A stretch of DNA of 64,000 nt from Streptomyces nitrosporeus (GTDB lineage: Bacteria; Actinomycetota; Actinomycetes; Streptomycetales; Streptomycetaceae), in assembly GCF_008704555.1 (NCBI RefSeq), contig NZ_CP023702.1:6804001-6868000 (forward strand), given 5' to 3'. The position numbers and the translations under genes are program-made. Below are positions 25,630 to 33,312 of the stretch, piece after piece (position 1 is the stretch's first letter; each line of letters begins with the position of its first letter). The notes under the pieces are model-generated. The model was not told the origin of the DNA. It did no database searches and saw nothing but the letters and a program-made list of their open reading frames with translations.

Positions 25630-28600
25630 CAGTAGTCCACCTCCTGGGAGCGGCGACGGATGACGGTGACCTCGTCGCGCTGGTTGCCGGTGGGGCCGTA
25701 GTAGTTGAAGGCGTAGGTGAACTGGGCGTAACCGCCGATGAGATGGGACGGTTTCAGCAGCAGCCGGGTCAGCGCGTTGTGGGTGCCGCCCCGCCGGCCG
25801 CCGAGCTCGGCCTTCGGCACGTTCACCGTGCGGTCCTTGGCGTGGTACATGTACACCGTGCCCCCGGGCATCCGGTGGGTGACCACCGCACGGGCGACCA
25901 CCACCCCGTTGCGGTTGTACGCCTCCACCCACTCGTTGTCCCGGACGCCGATCCGGTCCGCGTCCGCCGTGCTCATCCAGATGACCGGCCCGCCGCGCGA
26001 CAGGGCCAGCATGTGGGCGTTGTCCTGGTACCCGGAGTGGATGGACCACTTGGAGTGCGGAGTGAGGTAGCGGACCGTCACCTCGGCCCGCCCCGCCTCG
26101 TGGAGGCGCTCGTCGCCGTAGTGCCGGGCGGTGTTCAGCGGCGGCCTGAACACCGGCAGCTGCTCACCGAGTTCGGCCATCCAGTCGTGGTCGACGAAGA
26201 AGTGCTGACGGCCGGTGAGGGTGTGCCAGGGCTTGCGGTGCTCGACGTTGACGACGAACGGCGAGTAGCGCCGGCCGCCCGTCTCGCTGCCCGACCACTC
26301 GTAGGACGTGATGACCTGGCGCGGCTGCACACGGGTGTCGGCGAAGCTGATCCGCTCGCCCGCCCGCTCGGCGGAGAGGTGCGCGAGCCGGGTGCCGGTC
26401 CGCCGCTCCAGCGCCTCGAAACCCGCCGTGGCCAGGCGGCCGTTGGTGGTGCCGGACAGGGCGAGGATCGCCTCGCACATGTCCGTGGCCGTGGCCAGCG
26501 ACGGGCGTCCGTCCGCCGCGCCCCCGCGCACCGTGCCGTTGGTGTGCCGCAGCCGCTCCAGCTCCTCGTCCGGGTGGACCGTCACCCCCTTGGTGGTGGT
26601 GCCGAGACGGTCGAGCAGCGGTCCGACGGCGCGCATCCGGTCGGCCACCGCCGGGTAGTCCCGCTCCACCGCCACCAGCCGGGGCATGGTCCGGCCCGGG
26701 ACCGGTTCGCACTGCCCGGCCTTCCAGTCGAGCACCACCCCGCCGGGCTGGGCGAGTTCGTCGGGCGTGTCGTGCTGGAGGGGAACGGCGAGCACATCGG
26801 TACACGTACCGAGATGCTCCTCGGCCAGCTCGCTGAAACGGTCGGCGACGGCCAGGAAGGTGTCGTAGTCGGTCCTCGCCTGCCAGGGCGGCGGGATCGC
26901 CGGGGTGAAGGCGTGGACGAAGGGGTGCATGTCCGTGCTGGACAGGTCGTCCTTCTCGTACCAGGTGGCGGCCGGCAGCACCACGTCGGAGAACAGCCCC
27001 GTGGACGTCATCCGGAAGTCCGAGGTGACCAGCAGGTCCAGCTTTCCTTCAGGCGCCTCGTCCCGCCAGACGACCTCCTCGGGACGCCCTTCGGGGGGTG
27101 TCTCCTCGGAGCGTACGGAGGCGTCGGCACCCAGCAGATGGCGCAGGAAGTACTCGTTGCCCTTGCCGGACGAGCCCAGCAGATTGGCCCGCCACACGGT
27201 GAGGACCCGGGGGAAGTTCGCCGGGTCGTCCGGGTCCTCGGCAGCGAACCTCAGCCTGCCGGAGGTGAGTTCGTCCACCACGTGCTCCTCGACGCTCCGC
27301 CCCGCGGCCGCCGCCTCGTCGGCGAGATCCAGCGGGTTGCGGCCGAAGCCGGGATGCCCCGGGGTCCAGCCCATCCGGACCGCCTGCGCCAGCGCGTCCG
27401 CCGCGCTCCGCCCGCGGAAGCGGCCCTCGCCCAGCGGGGAGGCCAGCTCGTCCGGGCCGAAGGCCTCGTAACGCCACTGGCCGGTGTTCAGGTACCAGTA
27501 GGAGGTGGCCGCCATGTGCCGGGTGGGCCGCTGCCAGTCGAAGGCGAACGCCAGGTGCTGCAGACCGGTGACCGGACGGACCTTCTCCTGGCCGACGTAG
27601 TGGGCCCAGCCGCCGCCGTTGACACCCTGGCAGCCGGTCATCGTGGTGAGCGCCAGGAACGCCCGGTAGATCGTGTCGGAGTGGAACCAGTGGTTGGTCC
27701 CCGCCCCCATGGCGATCATCGACCGGCCCTCGGTGCGCTCCGCGTTCCGGGCGAACTCCCGGGCGATCCTGGCGGCCTGCGCGGCCGGCACCGAGGTGAT
27801 GGCCTCCTGCCAGGCGGGGGTGTTCGGCTGGGACGCGTCGTCGTAGGAGGACGGCCAGCTGCCCGGGAGCCCGGCCCGGTGCACCCCGTACTGGGCCAGC
27901 ATCAGATCGAAGACCGTCGTGACCGTGCGCCCGGCGATCCGGCGCACCGGCACCCCGCGCACCATCACCGAACCCCCCTCGGTCGGGCCCTCGTCGAAGC
28001 GCGGCAGCGCCACCGCCACCGTGTCCCCGTCCCCCTCCAACAGGCTCAGCACCGGCTCCACGTCACCGAGTCCGAGGTTCCAGCGGCCTTCGCCCTCCTC
28101 GCCCCAGCGGAACCCGAGGGAGCCGCCGGGGACCACCGGCTCCCCGCTCGCACCGTCCAGGAGCACGGTCTTGAACCGCGCGTTCTCACCCGTGTCACCG
28201 AGGTCCGCCGCGGTGAGGAAACGATCCGGCACCAGGGACGCGTCCTCGCCGCCGCGCCCGGGCCCCTCCCCGGACCGCTCCCGGAGCGTCACCAGGAACG
28301 GGGCGTCGGTGAAGCGGCGCAGATAGTTCTCGAAGTACGGGGTGGAGCGGTCGACCAGGAACTCCCGCAGGACGACATGGCCCATCGCCATCGCCAGTGC
28401 CCCGTCGGTCCCGGGGTGGGGAGCCATCCACTCGTCGGCGTGCTTGACGTTGTCGGCGTAGTCCGGGCTCACCGCGACGACCTTGGTGCCGTTGTAGCGG
28501 GCCTCGGTGAGGAAATGCGCGTCCGGGGTGCGGGTGACGGGGATGTTGGACCCCCACATGATCAGATAACCCGCGTTCCACCAGTCCGCGGCCTCCGGCA

Positions 28601-29351
28601 CGTCCGTCTGGTCGCCGAACACCTGCGGAGAGGCCACGGGCAGATCGGCGTACCAGTCGTAGAAGGACAGCACCGTGCCGCCGATCAGCGAGAGGAACCG
28701 GGTTCCGGCCGCGTACGAGGCCATCGACATCGCGGGGATCGGGGAGAACCCGGCCACCCGGTCCGGCCCGAAGGCCTTGACGGTGTGCACATGGGCCGCG
28801 GCGATCAGCTCGGACACCTCGTCCCAGCCGGCCCGCACCAGCCCGCCCTTGCCCCGGGCCCGCTTGTAGGCACGTGCCCTGGCGGGGTCCCCGGTGATCT
28901 CGGCCCACGCCGCGACCGGGTCCCCCAGCCGCCGGCGGGCCTCCCGCCAGAGCTTCAGCAGCGCCCCTCGCACATAGGGGTACCGGACGCGGCCGGGGGA
29001 GTAGGTGTACCAGGAGAACGAGGCGCCGCGCGGGCAGCCCCGGGGCTCGTACCCGGGGCAGTCCGGGCCGGTCGAGGGGTAGTCGGTCGCCTGGTGCTCC
29101 CAGGTGATGAACCCGTCCTTGACGTAGACCATCCAGGAGCAGGAACCCGTGCAGTTGACCCCGTGCGTGGAGCGCACCACCGTGTCATGGGCGTAGCGGT
29201 CGCGGTAGAACCCCTCCCACGCCGGATCACCCTTCTCGAAGACGGCGCGCCCGTCCGCGGACACCTCACGGCGTGTCAGCAGCCGTCGCCCTGCGAGGAC
29301 CCATGCCTGTTCACCGCGGACATCCGCGGCACCGGTGTCTTCGTCGTCCAT
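25629..29351 (-). CDS. narG: Respiratory nitrate reductase alpha subunit (Mo-bisMGD)
   Basis: A 1240-residue catalytic subunit that reduces nitrate to nitrite. The N-terminal FS0 cluster ligands are His then Cys in THGVNCTGSCSWMVY, with later Cys in CPGYEPRGCPRGASFSWY. The Mo-binding Asp region is SFYDWYADLPVASPQVFGDQ near residue 210. C-terminal MGD-binding segments include YMYHAKDRTVNVPK and the end HLIGGYAQFTYAFNYYGPTGNQRDEV. ATG at 29351 was chosen because it gives the family N-terminus. A TAGCGT -10 element ends 7 nt before it, so transcription may begin at the ATG. It heads narGHJI. Confidence 0.95.
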   Translation of the reverse strand: MDDEDTGAADVRGEQAWVLAGRRLLTRREVSADGRAVFEKGDPAWEGFYRDRYAHDTVVRSTHGVNCTGSCSWMVYVKDGFITWEHQATDYPSTGPDCPGYEPRGCPRGASFSWYTYSPGRVRYPYVRGALLKLWREARRRLGDPVAAWAEITGDPARARAYKRARGKGGLVRAGWDEVSELIAAAHVHTVKAFGPDRVAGFSPIPAMSMASYAAGTRFLSLIGGTVLSFYDWYADLPVASPQVFGDQTDVPEAADWWNAGYLIMWGSNIPVTRTPDAHFLTEARYNGTKVVAVSPDYADNVKHADEWMAPHPGTDGALAMAMGHVVLREFLVDRSTPYFENYLRRFTDAPFLVTLRERSGEGPGRGGEDASLVPDRFLTAADLGDTGENARFKTVLLDGASGEPVVPGGSLGFRWGEEGEGRWNLGLGDVEPVLSLLEGDGDTVAVALPRFDEGPTEGGSVMVRGVPVRRIAGRTVTTVFDLMLAQYGVHRAGLPGSWPSSYDDASQPNTPAWQEAITSVPAAQAARIAREFARNAERTEGRSMIAMGAGTNHWFHSDTIYRAFLALTTMTGCQGVNGGGWAHYVGQEKVRPVTGLQHLAFAFDWQRPTRHMAATSYWYLNTGQWRYEAFGPDELASPLGEGRFRGRSAADALAQAVRMGWTPGHPGFGRNPLDLADEAAAAGRSVEEHVVDELTSGRLRFAAEDPDDPANFPRVLTVWRANLLGSSGKGNEYFLRHLLGADASVRSEETPPEGRPEEVVWRDEAPEGKLDLLVTSDFRMTSTGLFSDVVLPAATWYEKDDLSSTDMHPFVHAFTPAIPPPWQARTDYDTFLAVADRFSELAEEHLGTCTDVLAVPLQHDTPDELAQPGGVVLDWKAGQCEPVPGRTMPRLVAVERDYPAVADRMRAVGPLLDRLGTTTKGVTVHPDEELERLRHTNGTVRGGAADGRPSLATATDMCEAILALSGTTNGRLATAGFEALERRTGTRLAHLSAERAGERISFADTRVQPRQVITSYEWSGSETGGRRYSPFVVNVEHRKPWHTLTGRQHFFVDHDWMAELGEQLPVFRPPLNTARHYGDERLHEAGRAEVTVRYLTPHSKWSIHSGYQDNAHMLALSRGGPVIWMSTADADRIGVRDNEWVEAYNRNGVVVARAVVTHRMPGGTVYMYHAKDRTVNVPKAELGGRRGGTHNALTRLLLKPSHLIGGYAQFTYAFNYYGPTGNQRDEVTVIRRRSQEVDY

Positions 29352-29358
29352 GCACAGC

Positions 29359-29364
29359 ACGCTA
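29359..29364 (-). promoter_or_regulatory. Putative -10 element of a leaderless narG promoter
   Basis: On the minus strand TAGCGT (29364 down to 29359) fits the TANNNT -10 pattern and is followed by 7 nt and then ATG. There is no ribosome binding site before this ATG, which agrees with a leaderless mRNA. No clear -35 is seen, as expected for an activator-dependent promoter. Confidence 0.5.
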
Positions 29365-29388
29365 GGGCGGCCGCACACCCCGGCCCCG

Positions 29389-29402
29389 GGGCGGAACGGC
29401 CC
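29389..29402. promoter_or_regulatory. Candidate DevR/OsdR-type box before narG
   Basis: GGGCGGAACGGCCC (minus strand GGGCCGTTCCGCCC) differs from the box at 17198 by one base. Its centre is 44.5 nt upstream of the narG ATG, which would be the transcription start if the promoter is leaderless. That position is typical for an activator touching RNA polymerase. Confidence 0.6.
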
Positions 29403-29522
29403 CCGGGCCCTACCGTCCGGCCCCCGGACCCGGGCGCTTCCCGGGACCAGTGGTACCCGCACCGGGGCCGGCCGGCCCGGCCGGGGGCGTGGGACGGGCC
29501 GCGGGCGGCGGCCTAAGACCCC

Positions 29523-29570
29523 CCGGGCCCCCGGACGGTCCCGCCTGCCGCGGACCGTCCGGGGGCCCGG
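29523..29570 (-). terminator. Terminator after the NlpC/P60 gene
   Basis: A perfect 19-bp inverted repeat (arms 29523-29541 and 29552-29570; left arm begins CCGGGCCCCCGGACGG) with a 10-nt loop lies 45 nt after the hydrolase stop and shields the narG promoter from read-through. Confidence 0.9.
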
Positions 29571-29615
29571 AGGCCGGGACGGTACGCGGCGGCGCGGCGG
29601 TGCCCGGCCGGTGCC

Positions 29616-30086
29616 TCAGCGGACCCTTCCGTACAGGACCTTGCTCGTCCAGATCTTCTCCAGACGGACCACGGTCCCCGTCTTCGGCGCATGCCAGATC
29701 TTGCCCGAGCCCGCGTAGATCCCCACGTGGTAGACACCGCTACCGGAATGAAAGAAGACCAGGTCACCGCGTTGCCGCTGTGACCTGGTGATGTGGCGTG
29801 TCTTGTTGTACTGCTGCTGGGCGGTGCGTGGGAGTTTCTTGCCGGCCTTCTTGTACGAATAGAGGGTCAGGCCCGAGCAGTCGAACCGGTGGGGGCCCGT
29901 GGCCCCCCATCTGTAGGGAGAACCCTTCTTCGAGGCGGCGACCTTGAGCGCCTTCGTCGAATGGGCCGCCGCTTCGGCCTCGTTCACCATGCCGGGGGCC
30001 AGCATGGTCGTACCGACGGCGAAAGTGAGGGCCGAAGCGGTACCGACCCGGGCGAACAGAGACGGGACATGAACCTGCGCAGTCAT
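29616..30086 (-). CDS. Secreted NlpC/P60-family cell wall hydrolase
   Basis: A 156-residue protein with a signal peptide (about residues 1-40, ending PGMVNEAEAAAHS) and a single NlpC/P60 domain. Catalytic Cys is in HRFDCSGLTLYSYKK near residue 69, His in GVYHVGIYAGSGK near 120, with a third polar residue in KIWHAPKTGTVV. It likely cleaves peptidoglycan stem peptides outside the cell. ATG at 30086 follows GAAGGG. The long leader carries a probable c-di-AMP riboswitch, the known control of such hydrolases in Streptomyces. A very strong terminator follows. Confidence 0.92.
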   Translation of the reverse strand: MTAQVHVPSLFARVGTASALTFAVGTTMLAPGMVNEAEAAAHSTKALKVAASKKGSPYRWGATGPHRFDCSGLTLYSYKKAGKKLPRTAQQQYNKTRHITRSQRQRGDLVFFHSGSGVYHVGIYAGSGKIWHAPKTGTVVRLEKIWTSKVLYGRVR

Positions 30087-30092
30087 GCGCAA

Positions 30093-30345
30093 CCCTTCGT
30101 CAGCCGCCTGTGAAGGATGACCTGTCGGGTTCGGGCTGGCGAAGTTGCCCGGCCGCACACGGCGGCTTCACCCCAAGGACCGTCCGGACATCCGGCCGGC
30201 CCGTTCTGCTCGGGTCCTCCACTCCTGCCGATCCACTCGTGTCGACCAGTCGTCCGGTGCGGCGGCAGGACTCGGCGTCCGCCCGGACCGCCCCGCCGCG
30301 GTGGCGGGGGCTTGTCGTCCCAGGGATCTTTACGCACAGTCCGCC
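30093..30345 (-). promoter_or_regulatory. Probable c-di-AMP (ydaO/yuaA) riboswitch
   Basis: The 5' leader of the NlpC/P60 gene holds the conserved blocks of this class on the minus strand: GGAAATCCGGCGG, AAGATCCCTGGGACGAC, GGGGTGAAGCCGCC, GGGCAACTTCGCCAGCC, CGAACCCGACAGGTCATCC and AGGCGGCTGACGAAGG, in the expected order. In this family c-di-AMP switches the hydrolase off (family knowledge). Boundaries are approximate. Confidence 0.8.
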
Positions 30346-30622
30346 GGATTTCCGAGCGGTGACATCCTGTTGTGAGAGTGGTCACGAATGATCCGTTCGG
30401 GTGGCCGGGCCCGGCCGGCGGGCCGCGCGACGACGGCCGACCAGCCCCGTACCAGCGGCGGAACCCGTTGTTCCGCTCAGCACCCGCGCGTGATGCGCAA
30501 GTTGGCCCGTCCCTCGTGCGGGGGGACCGTCTACGCCGAACGAGCGAGCAAAACCGATCAGCTCGTCGGGCGTGTCGTGACGGGTGCCGGAAGGCGGAGG
30601 ACACGGCGGAACCGGGCGGGGG
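30346..30622. other. Non-coding region between the riboswitch and the 102-residue protein gene
   Basis: About 277 nt with no gene I can support. It should contain the promoter of the riboswitch-NlpC transcript; no consensus promoter stands out. The downstream side of the ClpP-linked gene has no clear hairpin. Confidence 0.5.
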
Positions 30623-30931
30623 TCAGCCCGCTTCACCGGGCGGCAGCGTGATCCGGCCCGCACGCCGCTCCCCGTCCAGCACCCGCAGGGCACGGGTGAG
30701 CGTGGCGGAATGGATGCGGCTCTCGCCCCGTTCGTGCATGAGCGTGAGCGCCTCCCGCAGGGCGACGGCATGGGAGGCCAGCGCCTGGGCCGCCCGGAGT
30801 GCGCCGTAGGTGTCGCTGCCGCGAGCCGGGTTGATCCGGCCGAGCTGATCGAGCACCTCCAGGTAGCGGTCGACGAACTCGGCCTCGGCGCGGGTCAGGG
30901 CGGGCAGCGGCGGGAGCCGGGGGGAGAGCAT
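30623..30931 (-). CDS. Small hypothetical protein following the ClpP homologue
   Basis: A 102-residue soluble, mostly helical protein that I do not recognise. It starts MLSPRLPPLPALTRAEAEF and contains YGALRAAQALASHAVALREAL and RALRVLDGERRAGRITLPPG. ATG at 30931 has GAGGTGA upstream and lies 7 nt after the ClpP-like stop, so the two are one transcript. It could be a partner or adaptor of the non-catalytic ClpP. No membrane segment, Cys or metal motif is present. Confidence 0.7.
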   Translation of the reverse strand: MLSPRLPPLPALTRAEAEFVDRYLEVLDQLGRINPARGSDTYGALRAAQALASHAVALREALTLMHERGESRIHSATLTRALRVLDGERRAGRITLPPGEAG

Positions 30932-30938
30932 CGGCGCA

Positions 30939-31574
30939 TCACCTCGCGGGGTGCGGCGGCCGGGACGGGACGCGGCTCTCGACGACGTGGTCCACCAGGC
31001 CGTACGCCTGGGCGGCACGGGCGTCGAAGACGGTGTCCCGCTCGATCCCCGCGTCGATCTCCTCGGGGGAGCGGCCCGTGTACCGGGCCAGCATCCCCGT
31101 GAGGACCTCACGCCGGCGCGTCAACTCGCGCGCCTCGATCCCGAGGTCGGAGGGCCGGCCCCACACCGGCTCCTCCAGGGAGGGCTGCCGGATGACCACC
31201 CGGGCGCCGGGCAGCACATGCCGGCGCCCCGGCGTCCCCGCCGCGAGCAGTACGGCCGCACCCGCCCCGGCCTGGCCGAGGCAGAAGGTCTCCACGTCGC
31301 AGGAGAGGTACCGCATGGTGTCGTGGACGGCCGTCATCGCGTCGAAGGAGCCGCCGGCCGAGTTGATGTACAGCGAGACGGGCCGGCCGGGATCGGCGTG
31401 CTCCAGATACATGAACTGCGCGATCAGGTCGGTGGCCGCGGTCCCGTCCACCGGGGTGCCGAGGAAGACGATCCGCTCGGACAGCAGTTTCGACCAGGGG
31501 TCCAGGGTCCGGGTCCCGGTCGCGGTGCGTTCGGTGAACTCGGGCAGTACGTAGCGGGCGGCGGGACTGGACAC
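30939..31574 (-). CDS. ClpP-family protein lacking the catalytic Ser and His
   Basis: A 211-residue ClpP fold close to Streptomyces ClpP3-like subunits (PEFTERTATGTRTLDPWSK; LYINSAGGSFDAMTAVHD). The nucleophile position reads GQAGAGAAVLL, with Ala104 where ClpP has Ser. The His motif HQP reads VVIRQPSL, with Arg129. Only the Asp (Asp180, IERDTVFD) remains. It should be unable to cleave peptides and could be a structural subunit of a mixed ClpP ring. GTG at 31574 follows GAGAGG. It is divergent from a Phd-type gene and followed by a small unknown gene. Confidence 0.88.
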   Translation of the reverse strand: MSSPAARYVLPEFTERTATGTRTLDPWSKLLSERIVFLGTPVDGTAATDLIAQFMYLEHADPGRPVSLYINSAGGSFDAMTAVHDTMRYLSCDVETFCLGQAGAGAAVLLAAGTPGRRHVLPGARVVIRQPSLEEPVWGRPSDLGIEARELTRRREVLTGMLARYTGRSPEEIDAGIERDTVFDARAAQAYGLVDHVVESRVPSRPPHPAR

Positions 31575-31608
31575 GGCGATGCCTCTCCTCGGACCACAGC
31601 GGATGCTC

Positions 31609-31638
31609 CGTACGTACAAAATGTACAGGACGTACAGG
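31609..31638. promoter_or_regulatory. GTAC-repeat operator between clpP-like and phd-like genes
   Basis: Four GTAC cores occur in 30 nt (CCGTACGTACAAAATGTACAGG and then ACGTACAGG), giving overlapping palindromes between the divergent genes. A TAAGAT -10-like element (31643-31648) follows. It is a good candidate for Phd autoregulation that could also touch the clpP-like promoter. Confidence 0.55.
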
Positions 31639-31654
31639 AGGTTAAGATGGGAGC

Positions 31655-31939
31655 ATGGCCTACGAGATTCCGGTGACGCAAGCCAGGGCAGAGCTCGCCG
31701 AACTGATCAACCGCGTCGTCTACGGAGGTGAACGCGTGGTCGTGACACGGCACGGGAAGCCTCTGGTGGCTCTGGTGTCCGCCGCTGACCTGCGGCGACT
31801 GGAGGACGAGGAGACGGCGGCCGAGGAGCAGGTGATCAGCTCGGTGTCCCTGCTGGGCTCGGTCGCGTCCGCTCCGGGCGAACAAGGCCGCTTCGGCCTC
31901 GCCGCCGAGCACCGCAGCCCTCACGACCGGGACCACTGA
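31655..31939 (+). CDS. Phd/YefM-family antitoxin without an adjacent toxin
   Basis: A 94-residue protein. MAYEIPVTQARAELAELINRV, GERVVVTRHGKPLVALVSAADLRRLE is the classical Phd/YefM DNA-binding fold (residues 1-60), followed by an acidic and then low-complexity tail. ATG at 31655 follows GGGAG. No toxin ORF follows. The next 580 nt hold nothing recognisable, so it may be an orphan regulator of itself and the divergent clpP-like gene. GTAC-type palindromes lie in the shared promoter. Confidence 0.85.
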   Translation: MAYEIPVTQARAELAELINRVVYGGERVVVTRHGKPLVALVSAADLRRLEDEETAAEEQVISSVSLLGSVASAPGEQGRFGLAAEHRSPHDRDH

Positions 31940-32519
31940 CGGGACGGGGGGCCGGCCGGGCCTTTCGCGGAGCCATGACCGCGCCGTATACGACGCGCTC
32001 CGGCCGCGGTGCGGGCGGGCCGGCCCCGTCGCCGTACCGGTGGACCTCGGAGGCGCCCTCCCGCGCCCCGAAGGCGTGCCGCAGCCGGCCGGCGGCGGGT
32101 GCGGTGCCGGCCGGTCCCCGTCGGCAGGCCGTGCGGCGCGCGCCGCCGCCCACTCCCGGCGTGCTGCTCGGCCGGGTCCTGCGAAGGGTGTCCACCGGGA
32201 GGACCCACGGCCCGGAGCGGCGCACCCGCACGGCACTGGTCGCCGCTCCGGGTACGGGCCGGGACGGTGCGCGAGGACTGTCCGGCCGGGACCCTGGCGG
32301 AGGTACACGCCGGCGCGAGGGCCGACCGGACGGATCCGGCCGGCGCCTGCCGGGCGGCCGGTCCGACGGGCGCCGCCGCCCCGCGGACGCCGCCGCCCGC
32401 ACCATGACCGCCGCCGCCCGCGGATTCGTCGCCCAGGAGGCGCTGTCCGGCGGGGCCGGGCCCGGCGCCCCGGGGAACGGGCTGCGCGGCCTGATGTCCA
32501 CGGGGTCGCGCGAGCTCAG
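31940..32519. other. Long stretch without a supportable gene
   Basis: About 580 nt between phd and the urease control region. Several frames are open on both strands, but the translations are Arg/Pro/Gly-rich with no motif. One frame starts DRAVYDALRPRCGRAGPVAV and then loses any recognisable pattern. It may be a decayed gene, possibly the missing toxin, but I cannot show this. Confidence 0.4.
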
Positions 32520-32576
32520 TTAACGTGCCCGAAAAACTTCCTAACGCGCCGGAAAAACTTCCGCCCTAACGTGCGT
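32520..32576. promoter_or_regulatory. GlnR-type binding array upstream of ureA
   Basis: Two copies of TAACGYGCCSGAAAAACTTCC (32521-32541 and 32542-32562) plus a third TAACGTGCG (32567) are present. They fit the GlnR a-site/b-site pattern (TnAC, 6 nt, GaAA) twice. ureA is a documented GlnR target in S. coelicolor. The site is about 110-160 nt before the ureA start; binding would couple urease to nitrogen status. Confidence 0.75.
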
Positions 32577-32682
32577 CATCCGGTCGCGGAATCCTCTTCA
32601 TCGTTCAACGGACCGTTGGAGGCGGGTGGGGTCCCGCCATGCCCGGAGCCGGTACCGGACGGACGACGAAGAGGGTGGAAGC

Positions 32683-32985
<303 letters not shown>

Positions 32986-33000
32986 CGGGGGAGAGCGCCG

Positions 33001-33312
33001 ATGATTCCCGGAGAGATCCTGTACGCGGACGCCCCGGTACCGCTCAACGAGGGACGCCCCGTCACCCGCCTCACCGTCCTCAACGCCGCCGACCGGCCCG
33101 TCCAGGTCGGCTCCCACTACCACTTCGCCGAGGCCAACCCCGGCCTCGACTTCGACCGTGCCGCCGCCCGCGGACTGCGGCTGGACATCGCGGCGGGCAC
33201 CGCCGTCCGCTTCGAACCGGGCATCCCGGTCGACGTCGCACTCGTCCCGCTCGCGGGCCTGCGCACCGTCCCCGGCCTGCGCGGCGAGACCGGAGGCCCC
33301 CTCGATGCCTGA
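33001..33312 (+). CDS. ureB: Urease beta subunit
   Basis: A 103-residue protein. MIPGEILYADAPVPLNEGR and the motif VGSHYHFAEANPGLDFDR are characteristic, as is GTAVRFEPG. ATG at 33001 follows GGGGGAG and lies 15 nt after ureA. Its 3' end overlaps ureC by 8 nt. Confidence 0.96.
   Translation: MIPGEILYADAPVPLNEGRPVTRLTVLNAADRPVQVGSHYHFAEANPGLDFDRAAARGLRLDIAAGTAVRFEPGIPVDVALVPLAGLRTVPGLRGETGGPLDA

Noticed and set aside
29447..29462. GGGACCAGTGGTACCC as a further regulator box before narG
   Set aside because: Spacing and right half do not fit the 5+4+5 layout of the other sites.
25743..29516. A very long open frame on the plus strand opposite narG
   Set aside because: It is the antisense shadow of a GC-rich gene; its translation has no motifs, while the minus strand encodes a full NarG.
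31975..32523. An open frame after phd, with another frame faintly like an SsgA/ADP-type start (PVAVPVDL)
   Set aside because: No later family motif appears in any frame and composition is Arg/Pro/Gly-rich; I could not support a gene or a definite pseudogene.
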